A stretch of DNA of 59,785 bases from an uncultured Collinsella sp. (GCA_934654795.1 CAKUGT010000011.1:1-59785); one strand, 5' to 3'; positions 25,104 to 34,713 are shown, numbered from the stretch's first letter. The notes: a model not told the origin generated them from the sequence alone. Translations and numbers: made by a program.

Positions 25104-26678
25104 ATGGGAAAGAAACTCGATAAGAAGGCCAAGGCGGCCGTGGCAAAAGCCGCCAAGGGCATCAAGGCCGAAAAGGCCGTCAAGAAGTTCCGCAAGCTCG
25201 AGGGCAAGCTGTGGACCCGCGAGTATCTGCTCAAGATCGCCGAGTTTGACGGCGCGACCATCGCCCCCGCCAACGGCGCCGCGGCCCGTGCCGATGCCAT
25301 GGGCACGCTCGCCGGCGAGCATCATAAGCTCCTGACCAGCGAAAAGTCCGTTGAATTGGTGCGCTCGCTGGCCCGCGAGACGGTCGTGGGCGGAAAGGTC
25401 GACGACCCGCAGCTGCTCGACGAGATTCGTGTGCTCGGCCGCGATCAGCGCGAGGCCAGTGCCATCCCCACCGAGGAAGCCGAGGCTTGGACCAGGCTTA
25501 CCTGCGAGGCCGACGCCGTATGGCACAAGGCCAAGACGGCCAACGACTGGGCAAGCTTTGAGCCCTACGTGGACAAGATTGTCGCCCAGCTCAAGCACCA
25601 GGCCCAGCTTATGGACCCCAAGCGCGACCCGTACGACGTGTGGCTCGACCAGTACGAGCGCGGCCTTTCCACCAAGAGCTTTGATGCATTCTGCGACGAG
25701 GTCAAAGCGACGGTCGTGCCGCTCGTGCACGCTATCGGCGAACGCGGTCAGCAGCCTGCTGCCGACTTTTTGCACGCGCGCGTGCCCGAGGCTGCCCAGC
25801 GCGCCATGAGCTTCGATTTAATGAAGCTCGTCGGTCTGAACCTGGACGACACCACGCTCGCCTTTACCGAGCATCCGTTTAGCGAGGGCTTCTCGGTGGG
25901 TGACGCGCGCATCGCCACGCACATCTACGAGGGCGACTGCATCTCCAATGTCTTTAGCATCATCCACGAGGCCGGCCACGCCATGTACGAGCTGGGCGTT
26001 AACCCCGCCTACGCGCGCACGTGCTTGGAGGGCGGTACCTCCATGGGCATTCACGAGAGCCAGAGCCGCTTCTTCGAGAACACCGTGGGCCGCAGCCACG
26101 CCTTTATGGGCCCGCTGCTCGAGGTGCTGCGCCGTCACGCGCCCGAGGTCTACGGCAACGTGGACGAGGATATGCTCTACCGCGCTGTGAACATTGCGCA
26201 GCCGTCGCTGATCCGCACCGAGGCCGACGAGCTCACCTACCCGCTGCACGTTATGGTGCGCTACGAGATCGAGCGCATGCTGTTTGCCGGCGAGGCCACG
26301 GCTAAGGATATCCCCGCGCTCTGGAACCGTTTTATGGACGAGTACCTGGGCATTCCGGTTCCCGACGACACGCGCGGCTGCCTACAGGACACGCACTGGA
26401 GCGGCGGCTCGTTTGGCTACTTCCCCACCTATGCACTGGGCAGCGCCTACGACGCCATGTTCGTGCCAGCCATGTGCCGCGACGGCGTCGACCTTACCGG
26501 CGCCTGCGCGAGCGGCGACCTGGCACCCGTCCGCGCGTGGCTGGGCGAGCACATTTGGCAGTGGGGTCGCGCCAAGGACGCACCGGAGCTCATCAAGGGT
26601 GCCTGTGGCATGGCATTCGACGCCCGCTACTACTGCAGCTACCTCCAGGACAAGTTCACCACACTCTACGAGCTGTAA
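25104..26678 (+). CDS. M32 family carboxypeptidase
   Basis: 524 aa, the usual length for thermostable M32 carboxypeptidases, which remove C-terminal residues with a metal ion. The zinc motif HEAGH is at 288-292 in IIHEAGHAMYELG, followed by GTSMGIHESQSRFFEN, the family-specific segment supplying the third ligand. The first 30 residues are a lysine/alanine-rich extension (KKLDKKAKAAVAKAAKG). AAGGAT stands before the ATG. It faces away from the pheS leader and ends at a terminator. Confidence 0.93.
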   Translation: MGKKLDKKAKAAVAKAAKGIKAEKAVKKFRKLEGKLWTREYLLKIAEFDGATIAPANGAAARADAMGTLAGEHHKLLTSEKSVELVRSLARETVVGGKVDDPQLLDEIRVLGRDQREASAIPTEEAEAWTRLTCEADAVWHKAKTANDWASFEPYVDKIVAQLKHQAQLMDPKRDPYDVWLDQYERGLSTKSFDAFCDEVKATVVPLVHAIGERGQQPAADFLHARVPEAAQRAMSFDLMKLVGLNLDDTTLAFTEHPFSEGFSVGDARIATHIYEGDCISNVFSIIHEAGHAMYELGVNPAYARTCLEGGTSMGIHESQSRFFENTVGRSHAFMGPLLEVLRRHAPEVYGNVDEDMLYRAVNIAQPSLIRTEADELTYPLHVMVRYEIERMLFAGEATAKDIPALWNRFMDEYLGIPVPDDTRGCLQDTHWSGGSFGYFPTYALGSAYDAMFVPAMCRDGVDLTGACASGDLAPVRAWLGEHIWQWGRAKDAPELIKGACGMAFDARYYCSYLQDKFTTLYEL

Positions 26679-26701
26679 GACTTAAGACAGCACGCCAACG
26701 C

Positions 26702-26743
26702 AAAAGGGGGCACCGCGGAACCAATCCCGCGGCGCCCCTTTTG
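26702..26743 (+). terminator. Terminator after the carboxypeptidase
   Basis: AAAAGGGGGC..CCGCGG pairs with CCGCGGCGCCCCTTTT around a 7-base loop; the closing A/T tracts make it active in both directions. Confidence 0.85.
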
Positions 26744-26745
26744 CA

Positions 26746-26804
26746 CCTAGTCATTGGGGACGTTCTTAAACGACTAGTCATTAAAGAACGTCCCCAACGA
26801 CTAG
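26746..26804. repeat. REP-like hairpin, GACTAGTC/GGGGACGTTC family
   Basis: CCTAGTCATTGGGGACGTTCTT pairs, with few mismatches, with the mirrored AAGAACGTCCCCAACGACTAGG, and the loop again holds CGACTAGTCATTAA. The same words recur at 59598-59676. It stands between convergent genes. Confidence 0.75.
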
Positions 26805-26807
26805 GTT

Positions 26808-26945
26808 GACGCCGATGTTTTGGCAACGTCAGCGAAAACGACCCTGAGCGAGCAAGGTGACGTGAAATGAAAGGGCGCTGACCTTCTGGTCGCGCCCTTG
26901 AAATTGAACGTCAGATTGCCGCTTAGGGTCGTTTGCAGCGTCGAG
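26808..26945. repeat. Composite hairpin element, full copy
   Basis: About 138 bases fold on themselves: AAACGACCCTGAGCG with CGCTTAGGGTCGTTT, TGACGTGAAATGAAAGGGCGC with the mirrored GCGCCCTTGAAATTGAACGTCA, and the tip TGACC-TTCT-GGTC. Bases 26811-26896 recur with the same length at 59700-59785, and the right end (CAGATTGCCGCT...TTGCAGCGTCGA) recurs at about 51471-51503. No coding sequence. Function unknown. Confidence 0.65.
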
Positions 26946-26974
26946 CAGTTACGCGGTTTGGCAAAACCGCGTAA

Positions 26975-28306
26975 CTACAGGGCCTCCAACGCGCTCGCGA
27001 TGCGCTTCATGGCGGCGTCGGCGGCTGCTTGGTCGGGGGCTTCGGCCAGGACGCGAATGACCGACTCGGTTCCGCTCTTACGCACGAGCACGCGGCCCTC
27101 GCCTGCCAGCGATGCCTCGGCCTCGGCGATGGCGTTCTGCACCCCCATGCTATCGAGCGCGGCGTCCTTATCGGCCACGCGCACGGCCACCTGCGCCTGC
27201 GGCAGCAGCTTGCACGGTGCCGTGAGCTGCGAGAGCGTCTCGCGCTCGGCACGGATCACTTCCATCACGCGCAGCGAAGTCATGATGCCGTCGCCCGTGC
27301 GCTCGATATCGCCAAAGATCGTATGGCCCGTCTGCTCGCCGCCCAGGCTGTAGCCGCCCTCGCGCATCTTGGCGTACACGTGACGGTCGCCCACGCCGCT
27401 GGTCACGGCGCTCAGGCCGGCAAGCTCCAGCGACTTGATCAGGCCAAAGTTGCTGGCGATCGTCGGCACCACGGTACCGCCCGAAAGACGGCCGTGCTTG
27501 TTCAAATACACGCCGCACACGTACAGAATCTGGTCGCCGTCGACCACGCGACCGCGCTCGTCCACGGCCAGGCAGCGGTCGGCATCGCCATCGTAGGCAA
27601 AGCCCACGTCCAGGCCCTGCTCCACCACGTGGCGCTGCAGGCGCTCCATATGCGTGGAGCCGCAGTCGACGTTAATGTTGAAGCCATCGGGCGCGGCGTT
27701 GATCACGCGCACATCGGCGCCCAGCGCGTCGAACACCGGCTTGGCGACCGAGGACGCCGAGCCGTTGGCGCAGTCCAGGCCAATCTTGACGCCCTGCAGC
27801 GAAAAGTTCGCGCTTGCGATGAGCGAGGCGATGTAGCGGTTGCGGCCCTGCATGTAGTCCACCGTGGCACCGATGTGGTTGCCTGTGGCCAGCGGCACCT
27901 CGGTCTTGCCATCGATGTAATCCTCGATGAGCTCCAGCACGTCCTCGTCCATCTTAAAGCCGTCGCTGTTGACGAGTTTGATGCCGTTATCGAAAAACGG
28001 GTTGTGGCTCGCGCTGATCATGATGCCGCAATCGAAGCAGCCCTCCACGGTCTGGTGCGCCACGCCCGGCGTCGGAATCACGTGCAGCATGTAGGCGTCC
28101 GCACCGCTCGCGACCAAGCCACTCACCAGCGCCGCCTCGAACATATAGCTAGATCGACGCGTGTCCTTACCTACGATGACGCGTGCCTTGCGCTCGCGAT
28201 TGGCGCCGTAATACCAGCCCACAAAACGACCGATCTTATAGGCGTGCTCTACCGTCAGCCCAACGTTGGCCTCGCCGCGAAAGCCGTCGGTGCCAAAGTA
28301 CTTCAT
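26975..28306 (-). CDS. glmM: Phosphoglucosamine mutase
   Basis: 443 aa, typical for GlmM, which turns glucosamine-6-phosphate into glucosamine-1-phosphate for wall precursors. The phosphoserine loop SASHNPFFDNGIK (Ser 100), metal loop YDGDADRC, sugar loop SLGGEQTGH and phosphate-binding loop RKSGTESVIRV are present. AAGGAGAG lies before the ATG. A perfect 13-bp hairpin (26947-26976) overlaps the stop codon but lacks a T run. Confidence 0.95.
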   Translation of the reverse strand: MKYFGTDGFRGEANVGLTVEHAYKIGRFVGWYYGANRERKARVIVGKDTRRSSYMFEAALVSGLVASGADAYMLHVIPTPGVAHQTVEGCFDCGIMISASHNPFFDNGIKLVNSDGFKMDEDVLELIEDYIDGKTEVPLATGNHIGATVDYMQGRNRYIASLIASANFSLQGVKIGLDCANGSASSVAKPVFDALGADVRVINAAPDGFNINVDCGSTHMERLQRHVVEQGLDVGFAYDGDADRCLAVDERGRVVDGDQILYVCGVYLNKHGRLSGGTVVPTIASNFGLIKSLELAGLSAVTSGVGDRHVYAKMREGGYSLGGEQTGHTIFGDIERTGDGIMTSLRVMEVIRAERETLSQLTAPCKLLPQAQVAVRVADKDAALDSMGVQNAIAEAEASLAGEGRVLVRKSGTESVIRVLAEAPDQAAADAAMKRIASALEAL

Positions 28307-28324
28307 GCGCTCTCCTTATAAAAA

Positions 28325-28353
28325 TGGGGCGAACAGATTATCCGTCCGCCCCA
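28325..28353 (-). terminator. Terminator of the DUF4012 gene
   Basis: GGGGCG and CGCCCC pair around a 15-base loop and are followed on the minus strand by ATTTTTA. It lies between the DUF4012 gene and glmM. Confidence 0.7.
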
Positions 28354-28389
28354 AAATGGTACTCGATTATCTGAACTACCAGAAAAACC

Positions 28390-30702
28390 CTACGCCGAAG
28401 CGCTGTCGCGAGCCGCCTGGCACGTGGGGGTCTGGCGCAGCGCAAGCGGCTTGTCTCCCGCCTCGGCCGACGTGGTCAGCGTATAGGTGATCGTCGTCGT
28501 CTCGCCCGCGTGCAAGTCAACAGTTCCCGAATAGAAGGGAATTCCATGCCACGTAGCGGCGCCAAGACCAAACTGGGTGCCCTCAACCGTAAGGTCACTG
28601 ATGTTGCCGCCCGTCGGGGCAAACAACGAGACATTCAGGCGCTCGTCGTCGCGCGCGGCATCGGGCGCGCTCGCCGCGACGTAATCGGGCAGCTTGCCTG
28701 CCTCCTCCTGCGTCATGATGTTCGTCAGGGTAACGGTGATGCGATACGAGCACGTGCCGTCGCCGTTCTTGACGCCCTGGCCAATCTGCGTATCAGCGTT
28801 CAGGTACCAGTCGAGCTTGGAGAAGCTCAGGTTGTTAAAGTAAACGCCGGCAACGGGATCTTCACTCGGATCATCCGGATCGGGCAGCGAAGCGTCAATG
28901 CCCGTCTCTTTGACGGCATTCTGCTCATCATCGTTTCTCATCCAAGCAATCAGACGGCCCTCTTCGGCACCGCGCTCGAATGCACCGACAAGCTTTGTAA
29001 CGTCGACGTCACCGATGCCACCGAGAATCTTGTCGAAGGCGGCGCTGGCAACAGCCGCAAAGATGCCGTCCGATTCCTCGACCGGATAGTTCCAATACAC
29101 ATCGTGCATGAGAACCTTCGCCGCGTTGGTACCGTCGACGACCGTACCATCGGGCAGCGAGACATTACCGACAAGGCCCAGCAGGTACTGCAAGAACACA
29201 GGATCGATGCCGACGACGCCATCAACGTCCTGCCCATATTGGGACTTCCACAGCGCGGCGACACGCTGCGAGTTGCGAGGCCAATCGGGCGAATAGGTAT
29301 TGCCCGAGTTGTACAGGTTACTGTGGTTGCCGAACAGCGCCTCATCCTCTTCGTCGACGCTCTCGACCGCCTCATCCTCGCTGAGTCCAATGCGGGGAAC
29401 AAACTCGCCAATCGACATCTGGCCGTCGGTGACCGAAATCAAACCTTGCGAACCGCCAAAGCCGCCGCAGGCACGAATCTCGACGTTGTTCATGGCGTAC
29501 ACAAGGTAGTTGCGCGTCTGGCCGTTGGCGCCGAGCATCTGGGGAAGGACGGGGGCGACCTTCTCCGCCGCGTCAACCGCGCCGTTGAGGGTGGCAAAGC
29601 CGTCCTTGGCCTTATCGACCAGCTCGGTCACCTGGGAAATATGAGTATCGCCAATACCCTGGATCTTCTCGTTGGCGCTCTTGAACACCTTCGAGCTGCT
29701 GGAAAGCGAATCGGCGACCGCCTGCAGCGCGGACACGTTAATCATGCCGTCCTGGAACAGCTTGCCGGGCGTGGCCTGCGAAAGGTTATCGGCCATGGGA
29801 ACCAGCGCATTGCTCGAGACATCGGACAGGGCGTCGATCATGGTGCGGGCAGCATTGATGTCGCTGCCGTACACCGGGATAAACGAAGCCGCCGTCCACA
29901 GCGGGCTCGAGGTCTCCGCCTTCATGCTGTCGCAGAGCTCATCGATCTTCTTCGCGTCGTCGGGCAGCGTCGAAAAATCGCCCGACGTGACCTTGTCCTT
30001 AAGGCCACCGACGATCTCGACAGCCTCCTTCGCTTCGCTCTTTACGGTCTTTGCCGAGTTAAGCAGCATAAAGCCACTTGCGCCAAGCACAACGAGAAGC
30101 ACCGCGACTACAGCGGCAATAATGGCGCCGGTGTGACGCTTTTTGCGCTCGCCCTTGCGATGGCGATGACGGACCAGGCCGTCAGAGGTCGAACTCGACG
30201 AAGTGTCGCTACCGTAGTTCAAGCCAAAATCGTAATAATCTTCCTTGGAACCCGAGCCCGCAAACTCGGCACCGCTATCATCCAAGCGGGCAAACGTGCC
30301 AGTCTCGGAGGCGCCGGTGTAGATCGTACCAAGGTTGCCCGTAAGCCCCGCGCCACCGGCAGAGGGGGTATTGTTGGCGGCATTGCCGGCATTAATGTTG
30401 CCGGCGGCATTCGCGGCGTTGGCAGTGCCTGCGGTGTTCGCAGGTGTCGAAGGAGCCCCGCTCGGCTGCGATGTGGGGGTCGCACCGCCCGCAAAGACAT
30501 TCCCTTTTGCTCGACCGGTCTTTTTGGCCTTCTGAGACTGCTCATACAGAGCGGTAAACATCGCCGTCTCGCCCGGGGACGTGCGCTTACCGGCACTGTA
30601 CTGACCAGCTCCGCTCGGCATGCCGGCTTTTCCAGTCCCGTTCGAACGCGGCGGAACCGCAGGACGGCCGCTGTCGCTGCCCTTAAAGTGATTACCAGCC
30701 AT
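28390..30702 (-). CDS. DUF4012 membrane protein
   Basis: 770 aa. A low-complexity cytoplasmic part (1-205) is rich in Ala, Gly, Asn and Thr (NTAGTANAANAAGNINAGNAANN), followed by RHRHRKGERKKRH and one membrane helix (TGAIIAAVVAVLLVVLGASGFMLL). The large outer part contains the DUF4012 domain: RNYLVYAMNNVEIRACGGFGGSQGLI, then VVGIDPVFLQYLLGLVGNVSLPDG. DUF4012 proteins are wall-associated in actinobacteria and of unknown function. GAGGA precedes the ATG at 30702. Confidence 0.8.
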   Translation of the reverse strand: MAGNHFKGSDSGRPAVPPRSNGTGKAGMPSGAGQYSAGKRTSPGETAMFTALYEQSQKAKKTGRAKGNVFAGGATPTSQPSGAPSTPANTAGTANAANAAGNINAGNAANNTPSAGGAGLTGNLGTIYTGASETGTFARLDDSGAEFAGSGSKEDYYDFGLNYGSDTSSSSTSDGLVRHRHRKGERKKRHTGAIIAAVVAVLLVVLGASGFMLLNSAKTVKSEAKEAVEIVGGLKDKVTSGDFSTLPDDAKKIDELCDSMKAETSSPLWTAASFIPVYGSDINAARTMIDALSDVSSNALVPMADNLSQATPGKLFQDGMINVSALQAVADSLSSSSKVFKSANEKIQGIGDTHISQVTELVDKAKDGFATLNGAVDAAEKVAPVLPQMLGANGQTRNYLVYAMNNVEIRACGGFGGSQGLISVTDGQMSIGEFVPRIGLSEDEAVESVDEEDEALFGNHSNLYNSGNTYSPDWPRNSQRVAALWKSQYGQDVDGVVGIDPVFLQYLLGLVGNVSLPDGTVVDGTNAAKVLMHDVYWNYPVEESDGIFAAVASAAFDKILGGIGDVDVTKLVGAFERGAEEGRLIAWMRNDDEQNAVKETGIDASLPDPDDPSEDPVAGVYFNNLSFSKLDWYLNADTQIGQGVKNGDGTCSYRITVTLTNIMTQEEAGKLPDYVAASAPDAARDDERLNVSLFAPTGGNISDLTVEGTQFGLGAATWHGIPFYSGTVDLHAGETTTITYTLTTSAEAGDKPLALRQTPTCQAARDSASA

Positions 30703-30848
30703 AAAGAAATCCTCGCAATTGAGTCGCAATGAAAAAGTCCATAACGTTACTAGTTTATGGCATATTGGGCATCGACAGCTAAACTCCAGACACGGACATC
30801 AATTGGCGAAAATGTGGCGCAACACCTTATCTGTCTTGGCGGCGCCAG

Positions 30849-31871
30849 CTACACCGTAAGGAACATCATCACGATGATCATGGCAAAGCCGATAAGGTCG
30901 GTCGGCAAAAATACCGTGCCCAGCATAACGGCACTAGTGATAGTCGCCGAAACCGGCTCCACGGTTCCGATGAGGCTCGCACGCACCGAGCCGATGTCCT
31001 TAACGCCCTGCATATAAAGCATGTAGGCAAAAAACGAACCGATGACCACGAACACCGCGAGCGCTTCGATACCGGCAGCGTCGAGCGCAGGCATATGCGC
31101 CCAGGGCTGTACGAAGATGCACGAGACCACACCCGCCGTGAGCATAGCCGAACCCGTGACGATGGGGCTGCCGTATTCGGGCAGAATCTTAGCGGGGATC
31201 ACTGCCATGCAGGTGGCGCTGACCGCACACATAAGGCCCGCGATCAGGCCGAGCGGCGAGATGCTCAGGCTGGTGGGGTCCCCGCCAGTAGCGATCAAAA
31301 ACGTACCGCCCAGAGCCAGGCCAATGCCGATAACCTCGCGCGGACGCGGCATACGGCGATCGATGACGCAGGTGTATCCCATGATGATGACCAGCTGCAG
31401 GCATTGGAGCACCGTCGCGGTTCCGGCGTTGGTCAGGCGCACGGCCGAAAGATAGCAAAACTGATTGAACAGCAAGCCAAAGGCGGTAAAGAGCAGCAGC
31501 TGCTTGCGGTCGGCAGGCGTGGTCCACAGCTTGACCAGGCGCGCACGATCGCGCGCGACGACCACGACCATAAACAGCAGGCCGGCGAGAATCTGACGTA
31601 CGCTCATGAGCCACAGGGTATCGACGTGGTAGGTATCGAACAGAAAGCTCGCGCTGGTACCCGAGAAGCCCCAAAACGAACCACCCACCAGCGTGGCCAG
31701 AACGCCCGTGATCATCTTGCGCGTCGAGGCGCTGTTAAGGCGGTCGCGCCACGCGCGACGGGTGTTGCGGCTGAGCTCGTCGGTGCCCTCGGGCACATCA
31801 ATGTTCGATATATCGGTCATCGGCACCGAAGCCCCTGCGCCTTCGACCTGCTCGACACGCTCTTTGCTCAT
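30849..31871 (-). CDS. EamA (DMT) family transporter
   Basis: 340 aa. After a hydrophilic start (about 50 residues) come ten hydrophobic helices in two EamA repeats, e.g. MITGVLATLVGGSFWGFSGTSASFLF, ILAGLLFMVVVVA, GIGLALGGTFLIATGG and LIGTVEPVSATITSAVMLGTVFLP. The family carries small metabolites such as amino acids across the membrane; the substrate here is unknown. The ATG at 31871 has GAGGGAGTGGA upstream. No partner gene is evident. Confidence 0.85.
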   Translation of the reverse strand: MSKERVEQVEGAGASVPMTDISNIDVPEGTDELSRNTRRAWRDRLNSASTRKMITGVLATLVGGSFWGFSGTSASFLFDTYHVDTLWLMSVRQILAGLLFMVVVVARDRARLVKLWTTPADRKQLLLFTAFGLLFNQFCYLSAVRLTNAGTATVLQCLQLVIIMGYTCVIDRRMPRPREVIGIGLALGGTFLIATGGDPTSLSISPLGLIAGLMCAVSATCMAVIPAKILPEYGSPIVTGSAMLTAGVVSCIFVQPWAHMPALDAAGIEALAVFVVIGSFFAYMLYMQGVKDIGSVRASLIGTVEPVSATITSAVMLGTVFLPTDLIGFAMIIVMMFLTV

Positions 31872-32160
31872 TCCACTCCCTCGAAGCAGCCTGGAAACAA
31901 TTCGGCTTACCTTACCACGGCAAAGGCACCAGCCGAAGGCTTGTCCGTTTATCGGTAGGACAATTCCGCAGGCGTCTTTCCATAGCTCGATACCGCAATG
32001 GCCTTGCATTATGCGACAGCCAAATCGCGGCAGCGGGCTCTTTTGAAATGGATATGACAAAGCCCCCGAATTCCACAATGTAAGCGATTTTTAAAAATGT
32101 TCTTGCCACCGAGTTCAGGCTCCGTTATATTATCCCTTGCGCGCTTGCGCACCCTTGATC

Positions 32161-32235
32161 GGGCGTTTAGCTCAGGGGGAGAGCGCTTCCCTGACACGGA
32201 AGAGGTCAGAAGTTCAAATCTTCTAACGCCCACCA
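32161..32235 (+). tRNA. tRNA-Val (GAC)
   Basis: GGGCGTT/AACGCCC acceptor, anticodon loop CTGACAC in a CTTCC/GGAAG stem giving anticodon GAC, T loop TTCAAAT, and an encoded CCA end (32233-32235). All stems pair. Confidence 0.95.
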
Positions 32236-32243
32236 AATGTTCG

Positions 32244-32280
32244 CAGCTCAGAGGCTATGTCCTCTGGGCTGTTTTGTTTT
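32244..32280 (+). terminator. Terminator of tRNA-Val
   Basis: AGCTCAGAGG pairs with CCTCTGGGCT (two G-U pairs) around 6 bases, followed by TTTTGTTTT. It starts 10 bases after the tRNA. Confidence 0.85.
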
Positions 32281-32570
32281 ATGTCGCTAAATCCGCTGGC
32301 AGTTCCAACCGTCATCGCAACGTAGCATCAATTCACCTGACGAATGGCAGCCAAACATATTCAATACCCCAACATCAACAATAGCCAGGCACAAAACTGC
32401 GCCGCAAGCTGCTCCAACCGCCCAACTGGCCAAAAGCCGACCATCTACTTGCCGATCTATCCATCGGCATAACCAATCAGTCCGCACCGCAACTTCTCAG
32501 CAAAACGCCGCGATGTCTGCGCCCTGCGGTATCCTTGAGCCACTTGCACCTGCAGCACCAAGGAGCCGCC
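32281..32570. other. Intergenic stretch without recognised genes
   Basis: Nothing convincing is seen. A 66-codon minus-strand frame (32287-32487) has one hydrophobic stretch but no ribosome site or known relatives that I recognise. Confidence 0.4.
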
Positions 32571-33257
32571 ATGCGCACCGAGCTCAATGTCCCCTTTTCG
32601 CACAAAGAAGAAGCCAAGGCGCTGGGCGCCAAATGGGACCGGACCAAGAAGATCTGGTATGTACCCAGCGGCGTCAACCCCGAGCCCTTTGCCGAGTGGC
32701 TGCCCGGTGTTGACCGATCCGACCCCTCAGCGCCGTATATATATCTAGTACTGGGCAAGCGCGAGTGCTGGAAATGCCACGAAGAGACCTCGGTCGCGGC
32801 CTTCGGCATTCCCTATCGAACCGATGACGGCAAGGGCATCGCCATTGCGCACGCGCCCAACGAAGCCGGGCACATTACCATCGACACGGCCAATGCCAAC
32901 GCGCTCGCCATTGTTCCCGCTCTTGGCTGCGTGCCGGGCGAGATCCGCGACTACCTTCATAAGCGCTGTGGCTACAAGCCTGTAGGCGCGCGAGCCTCCA
33001 AAGCCCCGTCGCTCGGCAACACGTGCACCAGTTGCGACGCGCTGCAAGGCGGCCGCTATCTGTTCGAGGAGTCCTCGTCCCCGTTTGCCCTCACTGCCAT
33101 CAACAAGCTGCCGGCACTGGAGTTTGTGCGCGTCGAAGTTGCCGGCGTCTTCGGCGTCCCGGCCACGCGCACCGACTTTGACCAGGCGCTCTTTACCTGG
33201 GCACGCGACCATCACGCCGAGTTCCACAAGCAGCTCGGTGAGGGGGTTTATTTGTAG
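32571..33257 (+). CDS. DUF5710-type protein with zinc-binding cysteines
   Basis: 228 aa. The first 45 residues (LNVPFSHKEEAKALGAKWDRTKKIWYVPSG...PFAEWLPG) match the DUF5710 module found at the ends of mobile-element primases and topoisomerases. Two cysteine pairs follow: KRECWKCHEET near residue 65 and NTCTSCDALQGG near 150, suggesting metal binding. AAGGAG lies before the ATG at 32571. Function unknown; a nucleic-acid role is a guess from the N-terminal module. Confidence 0.75.
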   Translation: MRTELNVPFSHKEEAKALGAKWDRTKKIWYVPSGVNPEPFAEWLPGVDRSDPSAPYIYLVLGKRECWKCHEETSVAAFGIPYRTDDGKGIAIAHAPNEAGHITIDTANANALAIVPALGCVPGEIRDYLHKRCGYKPVGARASKAPSLGNTCTSCDALQGGRYLFEESSSPFALTAINKLPALEFVRVEVAGVFGVPATRTDFDQALFTWARDHHAEFHKQLGEGVYL

Positions 33258-33271
33258 GAACGGAGATGCCT

Positions 33272-33580
33272 TCACAGCCAGCTCCTCCGCATCACCCATC
33301 CCTCGTCGCCGGCGTCGTACACGATATCGAGGCCACAAACAGGGCATTTCTCCTGATACACCGGCATATGAACGCCTGTCCGTTTTCTCACTTCGTCGCT
33401 AAGTCTGTCGCGCGCATCGATGAACCGAATGTCGAGGCACGGTATTTGCGAGCCGCAGCAAGGACAGAAGACGACAAACGACCCGCAATCAACTTCTACG
33501 CTCGGAAACATTTTGTTGTCTATAAGGGCGCACGGCAGTTTTCCGTACTTCCCCATCGCAATATCGCCTCGCCAGCTCAC
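33272..33580 (-). CDS. Small zinc-ribbon protein
   Basis: About 102 aa. Two CxxC pairs, FCPCCGSQIPCLD and EKCPVCGLDIVYD, form a likely zinc ribbon split by a 35-residue helical insert. The GTG at 33580 has GGGGAG at good spacing; an ATG lies 24 bases downstream (33556). It converges with the preceding gene, with 14 bases between the stops. Family not recognised. Confidence 0.55.
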   Translation of the reverse strand: MSWRGDIAMGKYGKLPCALIDNKMFPSVEVDCGSFVVFCPCCGSQIPCLDIRFIDARDRLSDEVRKRTGVHMPVYQEKCPVCGLDIVYDAGDEGWVMRRSWL

Positions 33581-33702
33581 GCTCGCTCCCCTCTCGCTAT
33601 ACAAATCAGGAAGAGCATGCACCGGAGGGCGTGCGCGAGATCGCATCGCCACGCGATCCGATCAAACAACACGATCGTAAAAGACCGCCAAAGCCAAATA
33701 CG

Positions 33703-34119
33703 CTAATACGGCAGAGGCCCCGCCTTTTCACGCTTCTTTTCCGAGTGATCGAACTCAATGCGATGGGCCTCAAGAAACACCGTATTGGGTCCAAACCATC
33801 CGTTTTCGGGCTCGAACCGTTCAACAAACGCAAGGCCGAGCACCTTGTAGCCCACCTCGGTTGCAAATATGACTCCGACTGGAATGCCACATTCCGTGCA
33901 GTTGAGCATTTTACGGTTGTAATTCTGGTCTCGAAAACCAACGGTACCCGGCGCTTGAACCGAATACTTAATGACCCACGTACCATCGTCCAAATAGAGC
34001 GGAGGCACATTGTTGATGCTCTCGGTTTGCCGCTGGCGCACTTGTACCCCGCTACCCCACTCCCCTGTATACTGATGTAGCACGTGTTTCATCCGGGCTT
34101 GTTGGGCCGGATTGTTCAT
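33703..34119 (-). CDS. Hypothetical protein
   Basis: 138 aa, not recognised. The middle part (GTWVIKYSVQAPGTVGFRDQNYNRKMLNCTECGIPVGVIF) and VGYKVLGLAFVERFEPENGWFG look like a compact beta-rich domain of the sort seen before HNH nuclease domains, but no nuclease motif follows. The start is weak: no ribosome site stands before the ATG at 34119 or the one at 34092. It is divergent from the next gene, only 11 bases away. Confidence 0.5.
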   Translation of the reverse strand: MNNPAQQARMKHVLHQYTGEWGSGVQVRQRQTESINNVPPLYLDDGTWVIKYSVQAPGTVGFRDQNYNRKMLNCTECGIPVGVIFATEVGYKVLGLAFVERFEPENGWFGPNTVFLEAHRIEFDHSEKKREKAGPLPY

Positions 34120-34130
34120 GGGAGGTTCTT

Positions 34131-34622
34131 GTGGCTGTTTCGAATCCGCCTAAGGGGAGCGTTTCTTCTTCGTCCATCAAGCCGGTTACGCGCAAGGCCG
34201 TGCGCTGCCAGCGCGAGGTCGCTTGGCTCGTCACGCAGGCGGCGGGCAGACTCGTGGCGAGCACGGAGGACGTCAATGCTCCCACACCGAGCTTTGTGCT
34301 GGCAGCGGCGCTGGATCGAGTACGCCAGCTGGAACTCGCCGCACAAGAAGACGGCAGCCATCTTGGCTACCAAGACGCTATGGCGCCCGACCTGTTGACC
34401 TTTTGTCGCATGACCAAGTTGCCCGCCGCACCCAATGCGCTTTCGGACGCAGGCTACATGTTTACGCTTTCGGGCGCGGACCTTATCCGCGACATCTATG
34501 CATACTGCAGCGAGCTCGCCGAGCGCCACGTCTTTGACGCGGCAGAAGTCAAACCGGGATATGTCATCAAGCTGGTTCTTAGGCTGTTCTTAATGGACGG
34601 GTTCGGGGCCATGCCGGCGTAA
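34131..34622 (+). CDS. Hypothetical helical protein
   Basis: 163 aa, GTG start with GGGAGG 5 bases upstream. Mostly alpha-helical by composition (REVAWLVTQAAGRLVAS, SFVLAAALDRVRQLELAAQ, LIRDIYAYCSELAERHVF), no membrane segment and no cysteine cluster. Not recognised. It shares a very short divergent control region with the minus-strand gene ending at 34119. Confidence 0.6.
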   Translation: MAVSNPPKGSVSSSSIKPVTRKAVRCQREVAWLVTQAAGRLVASTEDVNAPTPSFVLAAALDRVRQLELAAQEDGSHLGYQDAMAPDLLTFCRMTKLPAAPNALSDAGYMFTLSGADLIRDIYAYCSELAERHVFDAAEVKPGYVIKLVLRLFLMDGFGAMPA

Positions 34623-34713
34623 GCCGAGTCTTTAGCATCACCGTCGACTGAGCAACAACCGCTTTACCTTAGTGGGCGCCAATTGAGGGTCGATTATTGG
34701 TTCGCCTCGTCCA

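Noticed and set aside
32287..32487. 66-codon minus-strand frame with one hydrophobic stretch
   Set aside because: No ribosome site, no recognised relatives, and composition unlike neighbouring genes.
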